From Aeromicrobium sp. Root495 (GTDB taxonomy: Bacteria > Actinomycetota > Actinomycetes > Propionibacteriales > Nocardioidaceae): DNA of 64,000 nucleotides. Positions 27,056 through 36,052 of the stretch are shown piece after piece. Location: contig NZ_LMFJ01000002.1 of the NCBI RefSeq assembly GCF_001426755.1, positions 544,413 to 608,412 of the forward strand, read 5' to 3'. The position numbers were made by a program, and so were the translations under genes. Within the stretch, counting starts at the first letter, position 1. The number at the start of each line of letters is the position of its first letter. A model generated the notes under the pieces. That model was not told the origin of the DNA. It saw nothing but the letters and a program-made list of their open reading frames with translations, and did not search any database.

Positions 27056-28270
27056 TCAGCGGGAGGTGGGCGCCTCGGGGCGCGGGAGCCCGAGGACGCG
27101 CTCGGCGACGACCGTCCGCAGGATCTCGTCGGTCCCGCCGCCGATGCGCAGCCCCTCGAGGCTGAGGGTCAGCTGGTTCCACGCGAGCTCGGCCGGTGTG
27201 CCCGAGGCCACGACGGCCCGATCGAGGAGGACGTCCTGGGCGAGCTCGCTGATGCGGTGCAGGTTGTCGGTCAGGAGGACCTTCGACATCGACATCTCCG
27301 GCCCGGGCTCGCCCCCGGCGGCCGCGAGGAACGCCTGCGTCATGGCGGCGCCGCTGCGTCCGCGCACGAGCGCCTCGCCGAGGCGCTCCAGCACGGAGAG
27401 GTCCTCCTGCAGGTCCGGCTCTGCGGCCACGACCGACGCCAGCTGGTCGATGAGCGCGAGGTCGACGCCGCCCTCGGTGCCGATGACGGAGCGCTCGTGC
27501 CGCATCGTGGCCATGATGACCGACCAGCCCTGGCCCTCGGGCCCGATGCGTCGCGAGTCGGGCACGACGGCGCCGTCGAGGAAGACCTCGCTGAAGGAGG
27601 CGCCACCTGTCATCTGGTGGATGGGACGCACCTCGATGCCGGGCTGGTCCATGTCGATGAGGAAGGCCGTGAGGCCGCGGTGCCGACGCGACCCGGCCTC
27701 GGTGCGGGCCAGGAGCAGGCCGACCTGGCTGTAGTGCGCGCCCGAGGTCCAGACCTTCTGGCCCGTGACGGTCCACGCATCGCCCTCGCGGGTGGCGCGG
27801 GTGCGCACGGAGGCGAGGTCCGAGCCGGCGTCCGGCTCGGAGAAGAGCTGGCAGGAGACGAGGTCGGCCCGGCGGAGCGGGGAGAGGAGCTCGGCGCGCA
27901 GGCCGGCGTCGGCGTGCTCGAGGAGCGTCGGGCAGAGGATCGCGACGCTGAAGCGGGTGTAGGCCTCGTCGGGGACCTGGAAGCGACGCTCGACGGTGCG
28001 GTAGGCGTCGGCGAAGTGCGACGGCAGCCCCCGGCCGCCGTGCTCGACGGGCCCGTCGATCCAGCCGAACCCGGCGTCGTAGGTGGTGCGGCGCCAGGTG
28101 AGGGCCTCGGCCAGCTCGCGCGCCTCGACCTCGGCCGACTTCTCGGGCAGCACGCTGAACGACACGGCCTCGCGCACGGAGGCCGGGGTCCGGCGCGGGT
28201 GGTGCGCCGCGACGAACTCCTCGGACTCCCGGACGAAGTCCTCGAGGTCGATCGATGTCGAGCGGCTCAT
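27056..28270 (-). CDS. Acyl-CoA dehydrogenase
   Basis: A 404-residue FAD-dependent dehydrogenase starting at ATG 28270. FAD/substrate motifs are CQLFSEPDAGSDLASVRTRA near 140-160 and KVWTSGAHYSQVG. The C-terminus reads GGGTDEILRTVVAERVLGLPR, typical of the FadE branch used for branched or steroid-like acyl-CoAs. It is divergent from the SDR-thiolase operon across a shared perfect-arm KstR2-type operator. Enzymes of this branch can work as heteromers with shorter FadE subunits such as the one at 48560-49642; that pairing is inference. Confidence 0.85.
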   Translation of the reverse strand: MSRSTSIDLEDFVRESEEFVAAHHPRRTPASVREAVSFSVLPEKSAEVEARELAEALTWRRTTYDAGFGWIDGPVEHGGRGLPSHFADAYRTVERRFQVPDEAYTRFSVAILCPTLLEHADAGLRAELLSPLRRADLVSCQLFSEPDAGSDLASVRTRATREGDAWTVTGQKVWTSGAHYSQVGLLLARTEAGSRRHRGLTAFLIDMDQPGIEVRPIHQMTGGASFSEVFLDGAVVPDSRRIGPEGQGWSVIMATMRHERSVIGTEGGVDLALIDQLASVVAAEPDLQEDLSVLERLGEALVRGRSGAAMTQAFLAAAGGEPGPEMSMSKVLLTDNLHRISELAQDVLLDRAVVASGTPAELAWNQLTLSLEGLRIGGGTDEILRTVVAERVLGLPRPEAPTSR

Positions 28271-28314
28271 GCCAAAGGCCTTCCGTCGGGGGCAGAGGTG
28301 TGTGCTAGCGTACA

Positions 28315-28334
28315 AGCCAAGCGCTTGCTTGGCT
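28315..28334. promoter_or_regulatory. KstR2-type operator, site 2 (divergent)
   Basis: AGCCAAGC-GCTT-GCTTGGCT has perfect 8-bp arms. It lies between the divergent acyl-CoA dehydrogenase (start 28270) and SDR (start 28363), so one site can control both directions. Confidence 0.75.
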
Positions 28335-28362
28335 AACTCGACCGCAGGAGGCGGGCACTGAC

Positions 28363-29232
28363 ATGGACGCCGTGACCGACGCAGCCCGGGCCGCGGGCTC
28401 CCGCTTCGAGGGCCGGACGGTCCTCGTCCTCGGCGGAGGAGCCGCACAGCCCGACTCGCCCACCGCCAACGGCGCGCAGGTCGCGCTCCGCCTGGCCGCC
28501 GAGGGAGCGCGGGTGGCCGTCTCCGACGTCAGCCTGGAGCGGGCGCAGAACACCGTGGCCGCGCTCTCGCGCGACGACGGCGTCGCCCTGGAGTCCGACG
28601 CCTCCGACGCGCAGGCCTGCACCGAGCTGGTCGCGCGCGCCGAGGCCGAGCTGGGCCACCTCGACGTCGTGGTCTGCAACGTCGGCATCACCGGCAAGTA
28701 CCCCGGCCGCACCCAGACGGTCGAGGACTGGCAGCTCGTCAACGACGTCAACGTGCGCTCGCACTGGCTCGTGGCGCAGGCCGCCCTTCCGCAGATGATG
28801 GAGCGCGGCCACGGCAGCCTGGTCTTCGTCTCCTCGATCGCCGGCATGATCGCGAGCGGCTACTCCCTCTCCTACGAGGCCTCCAAGGCGTCGCTCCTCG
28901 CGGTGTCTCGCCACTTCGGGACGCGGTACGCGGACCGCGGGATCCGCTCCAACGCCGTCGTCCTCGGGGTCGTGGACACCGACATGGTGCGCGGCGACTT
29001 CGGCGACGCCGAGAGCCTGCGCCGCGCCCGCGACCTCATGCAGCCCATGGGTCGGCAGGGGACGCCGCACGAGGCGGCCGCGGCCGTGGCCTTCCTCGCG
29101 TCCGACGACGCCAGCTTCATCACCGGGCAGTGCCTCGTGGTCGACGGGGGCCGCACGGCCGACGGTCGCTACGACGCGCGCTACGCCCGGGCAGCCAGCA
29201 CCGACGCGGCCTCCCCGGCCGCGTCCCGATGA
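28363..29232 (+). CDS. Short-chain dehydrogenase/reductase
   Basis: A 289-residue classical-length SDR with catalytic Tyr171 and Lys175 (SYEASK) and the matching Ser in VSSIAG near 157. The nucleotide loop is unusual: GGG is followed by AAQPDSPTANG before the next glycine, longer than the usual TGxxxGIG. The C-terminal GQCLVVDGGRTADG is typical. It probably oxidises a secondary alcohol or a 3-hydroxyacyl-CoA. ATG 28363 follows CAGGAGG. It is first of the SDR-thiolase-DUF3237 operon. Confidence 0.85.
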   Translation: MDAVTDAARAAGSRFEGRTVLVLGGGAAQPDSPTANGAQVALRLAAEGARVAVSDVSLERAQNTVAALSRDDGVALESDASDAQACTELVARAEAELGHLDVVVCNVGITGKYPGRTQTVEDWQLVNDVNVRSHWLVAQAALPQMMERGHGSLVFVSSIAGMIASGYSLSYEASKASLLAVSRHFGTRYADRGIRSNAVVLGVVDTDMVRGDFGDAESLRRARDLMQPMGRQGTPHEAAAAVAFLASDDASFITGQCLVVDGGRTADGRYDARYARAASTDAASPAASR

Positions 29233-29246
29233 GAAGGGACCACACG

Positions 29247-30413
29247 ATGCGCGACGCATTCGTGTCCGGAGTGGGCATGACGCCGTTCGGACGGTACGAG
29301 GACGTCAGTCTCAAGGAGCTGTCGGCGCGGGCCATCCGCTCGGCGTTCGACGATGCAGGGGTCGGGTTCGACGACGTCCAGGCGGTGTTCTTCGGCAACG
29401 TCGCGGCCGGCGTGATGTACGGCCAGCACTCCATCCGCGGCGAGACGGTGACCCACGCGATGGGCGCGGGCGCGCTGCCGGTGACCAACGTGGAGAACGC
29501 GTGCGCCTCCGGGGCCAACGCCTTCCACCTGGGCTGGAGCGCCGTGGCCGGCGGCCAGTACGACACGGTCCTGGTGGTCGGTGCCGAGAAGCTCTACTCG
29601 CAGGACAAGCAGAAGAGCTTCTCGGCGTTCCTCGGCGGCATGGACGTGGACTACCTCGACCTCGGCGACGGCGCCGGCGTCACGCGCAGCCCCTTCATCG
29701 ACCGCTACGCCAAGGTGGCCGACCTGCTGCTGAACGAGCGCGGCCTGACCCGTGAGGCCTTCGCGCAGGTGGCCTCCAAGGCCCACTCGAACGGCGCCCT
29801 CAACCCGTACGCGCAGCGCCGCAAGGCCCTGACGCCCGAGGAGATCCTCGCCTCGCGCCACGTGCTCGGACCTCTCACGGTCCTCATGTGCTCGCCGGTC
29901 GGCGACGGCGCGGCCGCCGCGGTGATCACGAGCCGGCGTCCCAGCGAGTCGCCGGTGCGCATCCTGGCCTCCCAGATGCGCTCGCTCTCCGCCGACAGCA
30001 CGGGCCCCTCGGACTCGCACGAGTACTCCGCGGCCGCCGCCTGGGAGCAGGCCGGCCTCGGGCCCGAGGACATGGACCTCGCCGAGGTGCACGACGCGAC
30101 CACCCCCGGCGAGATCGTGTCGTGGGTCGAGTCCGGCCTGTGCCGTCCCGGCGACGAGATGAAGTGGATCGAGACGGGTCACACGACCCTGTCCGGCCCG
30201 CTCCCCGTGAACCCCTCCGGCGGGCTCATCGCCCGCGGGCACCCCATCGGCGCCACGGGCGTGGCCCAGGTGTTCGAGGGTGTGCAGCAGCTGCGCGGCA
30301 CCGCCGGCGACCGCCAGGTCGCGAACGCACGGCGGGCCTTCCTGCAGTGCGGCGGCGGTCTGATCAAGGGCACGACGGCCGTCTCGGCCGCGCACGTGCT
30401 CACCACCGAGTGA
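29247..30413 (+). CDS. Thiolase, SCP-x/lipid-transfer type
   Basis: A 388-residue thiolase-fold protein starting at ATG 29247. The nucleophile Cys86 is in NACASGANAF and the C-terminal catalytic His332 in RGHPIGATG. The N-terminal MRDAFVSGVGMTPFG and overall pattern match SCP-2-type thiolases, which cleave bulky or branched 3-ketoacyl-CoAs or act as aldolase partners. The last active-site cysteine is probably in FLQCGGG. It follows the SDR by 14 bp in the same operon. Confidence 0.87.
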   Translation: MRDAFVSGVGMTPFGRYEDVSLKELSARAIRSAFDDAGVGFDDVQAVFFGNVAAGVMYGQHSIRGETVTHAMGAGALPVTNVENACASGANAFHLGWSAVAGGQYDTVLVVGAEKLYSQDKQKSFSAFLGGMDVDYLDLGDGAGVTRSPFIDRYAKVADLLLNERGLTREAFAQVASKAHSNGALNPYAQRRKALTPEEILASRHVLGPLTVLMCSPVGDGAAAAVITSRRPSESPVRILASQMRSLSADSTGPSDSHEYSAAAAWEQAGLGPEDMDLAEVHDATTPGEIVSWVESGLCRPGDEMKWIETGHTTLSGPLPVNPSGGLIARGHPIGATGVAQVFEGVQQLRGTAGDRQVANARRAFLQCGGGLIKGTTAVSAAHVLTTE

Positions 30414-30423
30414 TGGAGAGATG

Positions 30424-30852
30424 ATGGAACTGGTTCCCTTCTGTGTGTTCACGGCGCGTCCGCTCGCGGACAAGCCCGACTTCGCCGGGCGCACGCCGCT
30501 CGGCCAGCGCGTCGTGGTGGGCGTGCGCGACGGGCGGTGCGAGGGCGAGCGCTTCATGGCCTCCCAGCGCGGCGAGTCCGCTGCCGACTGGCTGATCATC
30601 GGCCCCGACGGCACGGCCATCCCCGACGTCCGCATGGCGCTGCGCACCGACGACGGCGCGTTCATCTACATGACCTACCAGGGTCGCGGCGACGCCTCGG
30701 ACGGACTCGACGGCGCGACGATGTACACCGCCGTGACCTTCGAGGTCGCCGACGAGCGGTACGCGTGGCTCAACACGTCGCTCTTCGTGGGCAAGGGCTC
30801 GATCGACACGTCGTCGAGCACCGTGCGGTACGAGATCTTCCAGCTGCGCTGA
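30424..30852 (+). CDS. DUF3237-family protein (first copy)
   Basis: A 142-residue small beta-barrel-like protein of the DUF3237/UPF0311 family, recognised by the GESAADWLIIGPDGTAIPDV and LRTDDGAFIYMTYQG patterns. ATG 30424 (or the adjacent 30421) follows GGAG. There is no signal peptide. The molecular function of the family is not established. A paralogue lies at 45023-45439 in the same regulon, suggesting a pathway role, perhaps ligand binding or isomerisation. Confidence 0.8.
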   Translation: MELVPFCVFTARPLADKPDFAGRTPLGQRVVVGVRDGRCEGERFMASQRGESAADWLIIGPDGTAIPDVRMALRTDDGAFIYMTYQGRGDASDGLDGATMYTAVTFEVADERYAWLNTSLFVGKGSIDTSSSTVRYEIFQLR

Positions 30853-30858
30853 GACGAC

Positions 30859-30900
30859 GACGGCCCGCGCCCACCCGAGAGGGGTGAGGCGCGGGCCGTC
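30859..30900. terminator. Hairpin terminator between convergent genes
   Basis: Perfect 13-bp arms gacggcccgcgcc (30859-30871) and ggcgcgggccgtc (30888-30900) with a 16-nt loop. It lies between the DUF3237 gene and the convergent TetR gene. Confidence 0.75.
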
Positions 30901-30915
30901 CGTCGTGCAGGGGCC

Positions 30916-31536
30916 TCAGGGACGCGAGGAGATGCCGTTCATGAACAGCGTGGCGACGTCCTCGCCCAGCTGGTCGACGCTCACGGACCCGTTGGGCCGG
31001 AACCAGCGCGCCGTGCCGCTCACCGACGACATGATCGTCCGGTACAGGATCGTGGGGTCGACGGCGGCGCTGAAGTCGCCCGAGTCGACGCCCCGCTGGA
31101 TGACCTCGAGCCAGATGCCCTGGCACTCGTTGAGGGAGGTCTCCATGAACGGGAAGGTCTGCGACAGGTAGGTCCAGTCGTTGAGCATGACGCGCAGCGC
31201 GAGCGCGCACTCGTCGAGCAGGTGCACCGAGGCCTTGATGAGCCCGCTCGCGGCGGCCGTGACGTCGTCCTCGGTGGCCACGACGTCGCGGTAGCGCTCG
31301 AGGAGCTTGGACCAGTAGTCGACGAGCAGGTCCTCGACCATCGACTCCTTGGACGTGAAGTGGTGGTAGAGGCTGCCGGACTGGATCCCGGCGGAGTCCG
31401 CGATGTCGCGGATCGTGGTGGCGAGGAAGCCTCGCTCGGCGAAGAGCTCCGCCGCGATCTGGATGAGCTCGGCCCGCCGGTCGCTCGCTCCCCGTCGTCC
31501 GGGGGTGGCCGTCGTCGCGGCTGTCGTGCTGGTCAT
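30916..31536 (-). CDS. TetR-family repressor, KstR2-like
   Basis: A 206-residue regulator. The DNA-binding part (about 20-66) contains RDIADSAGIQSGSLYHHF, very like mycobacterial KstR2 as I recall that sequence, including the SGSLYHHF recognition segment. The C-terminal part keeps the GxWxxVIxxGxxxGxF and ARWFRPxG patterns of the family. KstR2 binds acyl-CoA thioesters and is released from DNA. The gene lies centrally among six matching operators, with one (31616-31635) and a degenerate half site (31588-31603) next to its own start. I infer it is the local regulon's repressor. Confidence 0.82.
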   Translation of the reverse strand: MTSTTAATTATPGRRGASDRRAELIQIAAELFAERGFLATTIRDIADSAGIQSGSLYHHFTSKESMVEDLLVDYWSKLLERYRDVVATEDDVTAAASGLIKASVHLLDECALALRVMLNDWTYLSQTFPFMETSLNECQGIWLEVIQRGVDSGDFSAAVDPTILYRTIMSSVSGTARWFRPNGSVSVDQLGEDVATLFMNGISSRP

Positions 31537-31615
31537 CGCGCCAGCCTGTCGTACGTCATGCCTCTGAGTCTAGACCAGCGACCCTCTCTAGCGCTTGATT
31601 GTTTTTGCTCTTCTC

Positions 31616-31635
31616 AACCAAGCAACCATTTGGTA
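31616..31635. promoter_or_regulatory. KstR2-type operator, site 3
   Basis: AACCAAGCAACCATTTGGTA: arms CCAAG/TTTGG are imperfect on the right side. It lies in the divergent gap between the repressor gene and the flavin monooxygenase gene. A partial site with core CAAGCGCT is at about 31588-31603 on the minus strand, nearer the repressor. Confidence 0.65.
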
Positions 31636-31661
31636 GGTTACGACGCGTGAGTGGATCTGTG

Positions 31662-33437
31662 ATGACGACCGACCTGGAACGCGAGCTCGAGGCGGTCCGC
31701 CAGTTCGAGTCCTGGCTGGACGGCGCCCGCGCCGCCACGGCCTCGGGCGACGCCGGAGCCTTCGGCGCCTTGTTCGCCGAGGACGGCTACTGGATGGACT
31801 ACCTCGCCTTCACGTGGAGGTACCGCACGTTCGAGGGCCGCCCGGCGATCGAGGACGCCTTCGCGCGCACGCAGGAGCGTGCGCGCCTCAAGGGCCTCGA
31901 GATCTCGGCGCAGCGCGCTCGCCCGCGCCTGGCCCGGCGCTCGGGCGTCGACGTCCTGGAGGGCTACCTCGACTACGAGGTGGCCGCCGGTCGGGGCACG
32001 GCCTACGTGCGGCTGCGCCTCGACGACCCGTCGGGCGAGCCGCGCATCTGGATCATGCTGACCACGCTCCAGGAGCTCGACGGCTACCCGTCCCTCGTCG
32101 GCGTGGACCGGCCCAAGGGTCGTGAGCACGGCGCCGGCCCGGAGAACTGGCTCGACCGCCGGCTCAAGGAGCGTCGCTTCGACGACCGCGAGCCCGAGGT
32201 GGTCATCGTCGGAGGCGGCCACGGCGGCCTCGTCCTGGGCGCCCGGCTGCGCCAGATGGGCGTCGACGTCCTCATCGTGGAGAAGAACGCCCGCGTGGGC
32301 GACAACTGGCGCCACCGCTACCACTCGCTGACGCTCCACAACGAGGTCGCGACGAACACGCTGCCCTACATGCCCTACCCACAGACCTGGCCCGCCTTCC
32401 TGCCCAAGGACAAGCTGGCGCACTGGCTCGAGGCGTACGCCGAGGCCATGGAGCTCAACGTCTGGACCGGCGCCGAGGTCACCTCGGGCGAGCGTCACGA
32501 GGACGGCACGTGGACCCTCACGGTCCGCCGCTCCGACGGCGAGCGCGTGCTGCGCGTGCCGCACGTGGTCCTCGCCACCGGCGGCCACAGCGGCGTGCCC
32601 AACGTGGCGCGACCCGAGGGCGTCGACGACTTCCGGGGTCGCGTCATGCACTCCAGCGAGTACCGCGCCGGCCGGGACCACGTGGGTGAGCGGGTGGTCG
32701 TGATGGGGACGGGCAGCAGCGCGCACGACATCGCGCAGGACCTCTACGAGAACGGCGCGGCGTCGGTCACGATGGTGCAGCGCAACCCCACGGCGGTCAT
32801 CAGCCTCGACCCGTGCGGGACCATGGTCTACGCCGCCTACACCGACGACCGCGACCCGGTCGACGTCGACCTCGTGCAGGCCGCGACGCCGTACCCCATC
32901 CTCAAGGCCACCTACCAGTGGCTCACGCGCAAGACGTGCGAGCTCGACAAGGACCTCATCGCCGGTCTCGAGGGCGCGGGCTTCCGCACCGACTTCGAGC
33001 CCGACGCGACGGGCTTCCACATGAAGTACCTGCGCAAGGGCGGCGGCTACTACATCAACGCCGGCTGCTCGGACCTCATCATCGACGGCTCGATCGCCGT
33101 CCTGCAGGCCGCCGAGATCGACACGCTCGAGGCACGGGGCCTGAGGCTGAAGGACGGCTCGCTGGCCGAGGTGGACACGCTCGTGCTCGCCACGGGGTAC
33201 CAGAACCAGCAGGAGGGCGTCCGGATCCTCTTCGGCGACGAGATCGCGGAGAAGGTCGGTCCCATCTGGGGCTTCGACGAGAACCACGTGATGCGGAACA
33301 TGTGGGTCCGCACCCCGCAGGACGGCCTGTGGATCATGGGCGGCGCCCTCATGGAGGCCCGCCTGTACTCGACCTACCTCGCGCTGCAGATCCGGGCCGA
33401 CCTCGACGGCATCCTGCCGGCCGAGGGCCTGGTCTGA
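31662..33437 (+). CDS. NTF2-like domain fused to flavin monooxygenase (Baeyer-Villiger type)
   Basis: A 591-residue two-domain protein. Residues 1 to about 155 form a SnoaL/NTF2-like domain (FGALFAEDGYWMDYLAFTWRY). The remainder is a class-B flavoprotein monooxygenase: FAD motif VVIVGGGHGG at 180-189, FRGRVMHSSEY at 324-334 matching the FxGxxxH fingerprint, and NADPH motif GTGSSA at 349-354. Such enzymes insert oxygen next to ketones or hydroxylate. Being first in its operon and controlled by a KstR2-type box, it may perform the initiating ring or side-chain oxidation. GTG 31648 is an alternative start. Confidence 0.85.
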   Translation: MTTDLERELEAVRQFESWLDGARAATASGDAGAFGALFAEDGYWMDYLAFTWRYRTFEGRPAIEDAFARTQERARLKGLEISAQRARPRLARRSGVDVLEGYLDYEVAAGRGTAYVRLRLDDPSGEPRIWIMLTTLQELDGYPSLVGVDRPKGREHGAGPENWLDRRLKERRFDDREPEVVIVGGGHGGLVLGARLRQMGVDVLIVEKNARVGDNWRHRYHSLTLHNEVATNTLPYMPYPQTWPAFLPKDKLAHWLEAYAEAMELNVWTGAEVTSGERHEDGTWTLTVRRSDGERVLRVPHVVLATGGHSGVPNVARPEGVDDFRGRVMHSSEYRAGRDHVGERVVVMGTGSSAHDIAQDLYENGAASVTMVQRNPTAVISLDPCGTMVYAAYTDDRDPVDVDLVQAATPYPILKATYQWLTRKTCELDKDLIAGLEGAGFRTDFEPDATGFHMKYLRKGGGYYINAGCSDLIIDGSIAVLQAAEIDTLEARGLRLKDGSLAEVDTLVLATGYQNQQEGVRILFGDEIAEKVGPIWGFDENHVMRNMWVRTPQDGLWIMGGALMEARLYSTYLALQIRADLDGILPAEGLV

Positions 33438-33460
33438 GCCGGGAAGACAGGAGGACGACC

Positions 33461-34369
33461 ATGTCAGAGCTCTCGTTGGACGGCCGCGTCGCCATCGTCA
33501 CCGGTGCGGGCGGCGGCCTCGGCCGCGTCTACGCCCTCGAGCTGGCCCGGGCCGGCGCCCAGGTGGTGGTCAACGACGTCGGCGGGTCCGTCGACGGCGC
33601 AGCCGCCGCCGACTCTCCCGCCCAGGCCGTGGTCGAGGAGATCGAGGCGCTCGGCGGCAAGGCGATCGCCTCGACCGACACGGTCGCCACGGTCGAGGGT
33701 GGGCGCTCGCTCGTGCGCACGGCGGTGGAGCGGTTCGGCCGCGTCGACGTGCTCGTGAACAACGCCGGCATCCTGCGCGACCGCAGCTTCGCCAAGCTGG
33801 ACTGGGACGACTTCGGAGCCGTCCACGACGTCCACCTGCGAGGTGCCGCCCACGTGACGCAGCCGGCCTTCCTGCAGATGAAGGAGCAGGGCTACGGCCG
33901 GCTGGTCTTCGTCTCGTCCAACGCCGGCACGTTCGGGAACTTCGGTCAGGCCGCGTACGGCTCGGCCAAGGCCGGCATCATCGGCCTGTCCAACGTGCTC
34001 GCCATCGAGGGCGGCCGGGACGGCATCCTCAGCAACGTCGTGTGCCCCATCGCGCGGACCCGCATGACGGAGTCGATCTTCGCCCCCGGCACGGCCGAGC
34101 CCGAGCACGTGGCCGGGCTCGTCGTCTACCTCGCGAGCGAGGCGTGCGCCGTGACGCACCAGGTCTTCTCCGCCGGGGCCGGCCGGTACTCCCGCGTGTT
34201 CACGGGGCTGAGCGAGGGCTGGGTGTCCCCGGACGGGGCGGCCGCCTCGGCCGAGGACGTCGCTCGGCACCTCGAGCAGATCTGCGACACGCAGCGCTTC
34301 ACGGTGCCCCAGTCGGCTGCCGACGAGCTGGCCGAGCTCTCCGACCTGCTCGAGCCCGCCGAGGCCTGA
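33461..34369 (+). CDS. SDR, multifunctional-enzyme-2-like hydroxyacyl-CoA dehydrogenase
   Basis: A 302-residue SDR with NAD motif VTGAGGGLGRVYAL (about 14-27), the VVVNDVGG segment typical of MFE-2/17-beta-HSD4 dehydrogenases, NNAG near 107, Ser in VSSNAG near 152, and catalytic Tyr166/Lys170 (AYGSAK). The last 60 residues extend beyond a minimal SDR, also as in MFE-2 N-domains. It likely oxidises a 3-hydroxyacyl-CoA. ATG 33461 follows AGGAGG. It lies between the monooxygenase and ligase genes. Confidence 0.87.
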   Translation: MSELSLDGRVAIVTGAGGGLGRVYALELARAGAQVVVNDVGGSVDGAAAADSPAQAVVEEIEALGGKAIASTDTVATVEGGRSLVRTAVERFGRVDVLVNNAGILRDRSFAKLDWDDFGAVHDVHLRGAAHVTQPAFLQMKEQGYGRLVFVSSNAGTFGNFGQAAYGSAKAGIIGLSNVLAIEGGRDGILSNVVCPIARTRMTESIFAPGTAEPEHVAGLVVYLASEACAVTHQVFSAGAGRYSRVFTGLSEGWVSPDGAAASAEDVARHLEQICDTQRFTVPQSAADELAELSDLLEPAEA

Positions 34370-34371
34370 GC

Positions 34372-35946
34372 ATGTCGGACTGGGTGACCGTCCGCGACCT
34401 CGTGACCCGCACGTCGCGCTTCGGCGACCGGGTCGCCCTGCGCGCGGAGGAGCACGAGCGGACCTTCGCCGACCTCACGGCACGCGCCGCGCGGCTGGGT
34501 GGCTGGCTGCTGTCGGCCGGGCTCGAGCCGGGCGACCGCGTGGCCGTCATGGTCGAGGACGGGCTGCGCTCGGTGGAGCCGCACCTCGCCGCGATCCTGG
34601 CGGGTCTCGTCGTGGTCCCCGTGAACGCGAGGTTCAGGAGCCACGAGCTGGAGCACATCCTGAACGACTGCGGAGCCCGTGCCGTCGTCCACTCGGCGGG
34701 TGTCTCGGGCGTCGTGGACGGCGCACCGGCTGCCGCGGGCCTGGTGCGGATCTCCACCGGCGGCGGCGCCGCCGCCGACACGGACGACGCCTACGAGGAG
34801 GTCGTGGGCGCCGGGCCGTCCCCGTTCCCCGACGTGGCGGTCTCGCCGGACGACCTCGTGATGATCGGCTACACGAGCGGCACGACCGGGGTGCCGAAGG
34901 GCGCCATGATGTCCCACGCCGGTGCCGTGGCGGCCGTCCGGGCCAACCTCGTCGCGTTCCGGGTCGTCCCGTACGGAGCCTGCGCCTTCTCGGGCTCGAT
35001 CTCCTTCACCGCCCTCGTCTGGGCGTTCGTGATGCCGCACCTCGCCGTGGGGGCGAGCCTCGACCTCCTGCAGCCGCGGCTCACGATGGACCGCTGGTTC
35101 GACCGCATGGAACGGCACGGCAGCACCTTCACGTTCGTGCCGACCCCCTTCATGGACGAGTTCGCGCGCACGGCGCGCGTGCGACCGAGGGCGCTGGTCC
35201 GTCTGGCCGGCGTGTGCCACTCGGCGTCCCCCGCCACCCAGCAGCAGCGTGCGGCGATGGTCGAGGTGCTGGGCGGTGCGTACGTCGAGTCGTACGGCAT
35301 GACCGAGAGCCTGGCCGCCGTCGCGGCCACCACGCGGCTGGACGCCGACGGCAGCACCGGTGCCTCGGTGCCGCACGCGACGATCGGGCGGCCTCTCGCG
35401 CCGGCCGACGTGCTCGTGGTGGGGCCCGACGGGGCGCCCCTCCCGCCGGGCGAGGTCGGCGAGATCGTGATCGAGTCGCCCTCCCTGTTCGTGGGCTACT
35501 GGGGACGGCCGGAGGCCACGGGTCGACAGCTGCGCGACGGCCGGTTCCTCACCGGCGACCTCGGCCACGTCGACGAGGAGGGCTTCCTCTACGTCGACGG
35601 ACGGGCTGCGGACCTCATCATCAGCGGCGGGATGAACGTCTATCCCGCCGAGGTGGAGCGTGTCCTGCACGAGCACCCCGGTGTCCTGGAGGCAGCCGTC
35701 GTGGGCGTGCCGCACGAGCGCTGGGGCGAGACGGTGTGTGCCGTCGTCGTGCCGCGCGCCGGCGTCGCCCTGACCGCCGACGCCGTCGTCGAGCACGTGG
35801 CCAAGCGGCTTGCGGGGTACAAGAAGCCCACGCGGGTCGTGTTCTTGACGGAGCTGCCGCGCAACGCCAACGCCAAGGTCGTCAAGACGCGGCTACGGGC
35901 CTCGCTCCTGGATCCCGGAGCCGAGGAAGTGCTGCGCTTCCAGTGA
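34372..35946 (+). CDS. Acyl-CoA synthetase (AMP-forming)
   Basis: A 524-residue ANL ligase with P-loop GYTSGTTGVPKG near 164-175, SYGMTESLA near 305-313, TGDLGHVDEEGFLYVDGR, the hinge-type GGMNVYPAEVE and a C-terminal Lys in NANAKVVKTRLR. It forms a CoA ester of a carboxylic acid; substrate unknown. The start lies 2 bp after the SDR stop. Together with the monooxygenase and SDR it forms one unit under operator site 3. Confidence 0.87.
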   Translation: MSDWVTVRDLVTRTSRFGDRVALRAEEHERTFADLTARAARLGGWLLSAGLEPGDRVAVMVEDGLRSVEPHLAAILAGLVVVPVNARFRSHELEHILNDCGARAVVHSAGVSGVVDGAPAAAGLVRISTGGGAAADTDDAYEEVVGAGPSPFPDVAVSPDDLVMIGYTSGTTGVPKGAMMSHAGAVAAVRANLVAFRVVPYGACAFSGSISFTALVWAFVMPHLAVGASLDLLQPRLTMDRWFDRMERHGSTFTFVPTPFMDEFARTARVRPRALVRLAGVCHSASPATQQQRAAMVEVLGGAYVESYGMTESLAAVAATTRLDADGSTGASVPHATIGRPLAPADVLVVGPDGAPLPPGEVGEIVIESPSLFVGYWGRPEATGRQLRDGRFLTGDLGHVDEEGFLYVDGRAADLIISGGMNVYPAEVERVLHEHPGVLEAAVVGVPHERWGETVCAVVVPRAGVALTADAVVEHVAKRLAGYKKPTRVVFLTELPRNANAKVVKTRLRASLLDPGAEEVLRFQ

Positions 35947-35970
35947 TCTGGATGCGCGCCGAAACTGTGC

Positions 35971-36019
35971 TTGACATCACATCCGACCCCCGCTTTACTA
36001 AACAAGCAAACGCTTGGTT
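35971..36019 (+). promoter_or_regulatory. Promoter with overlapping KstR2-type operator, site 4
   Basis: TTGACA (35971-35976), a 17-bp spacer and TTTACT (35994-35999) form a good housekeeping promoter. The operator AAACAAGCAAACGCTTGGTT occupies 36000-36019, exactly over the predicted transcription start, which is the expected layout for simple repression of the LLM/transporter operon. Confidence 0.75.
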
Positions 36020-36052
36020 AAGCCGCCGAGAGGCGCTGAGAGGAACGACATC

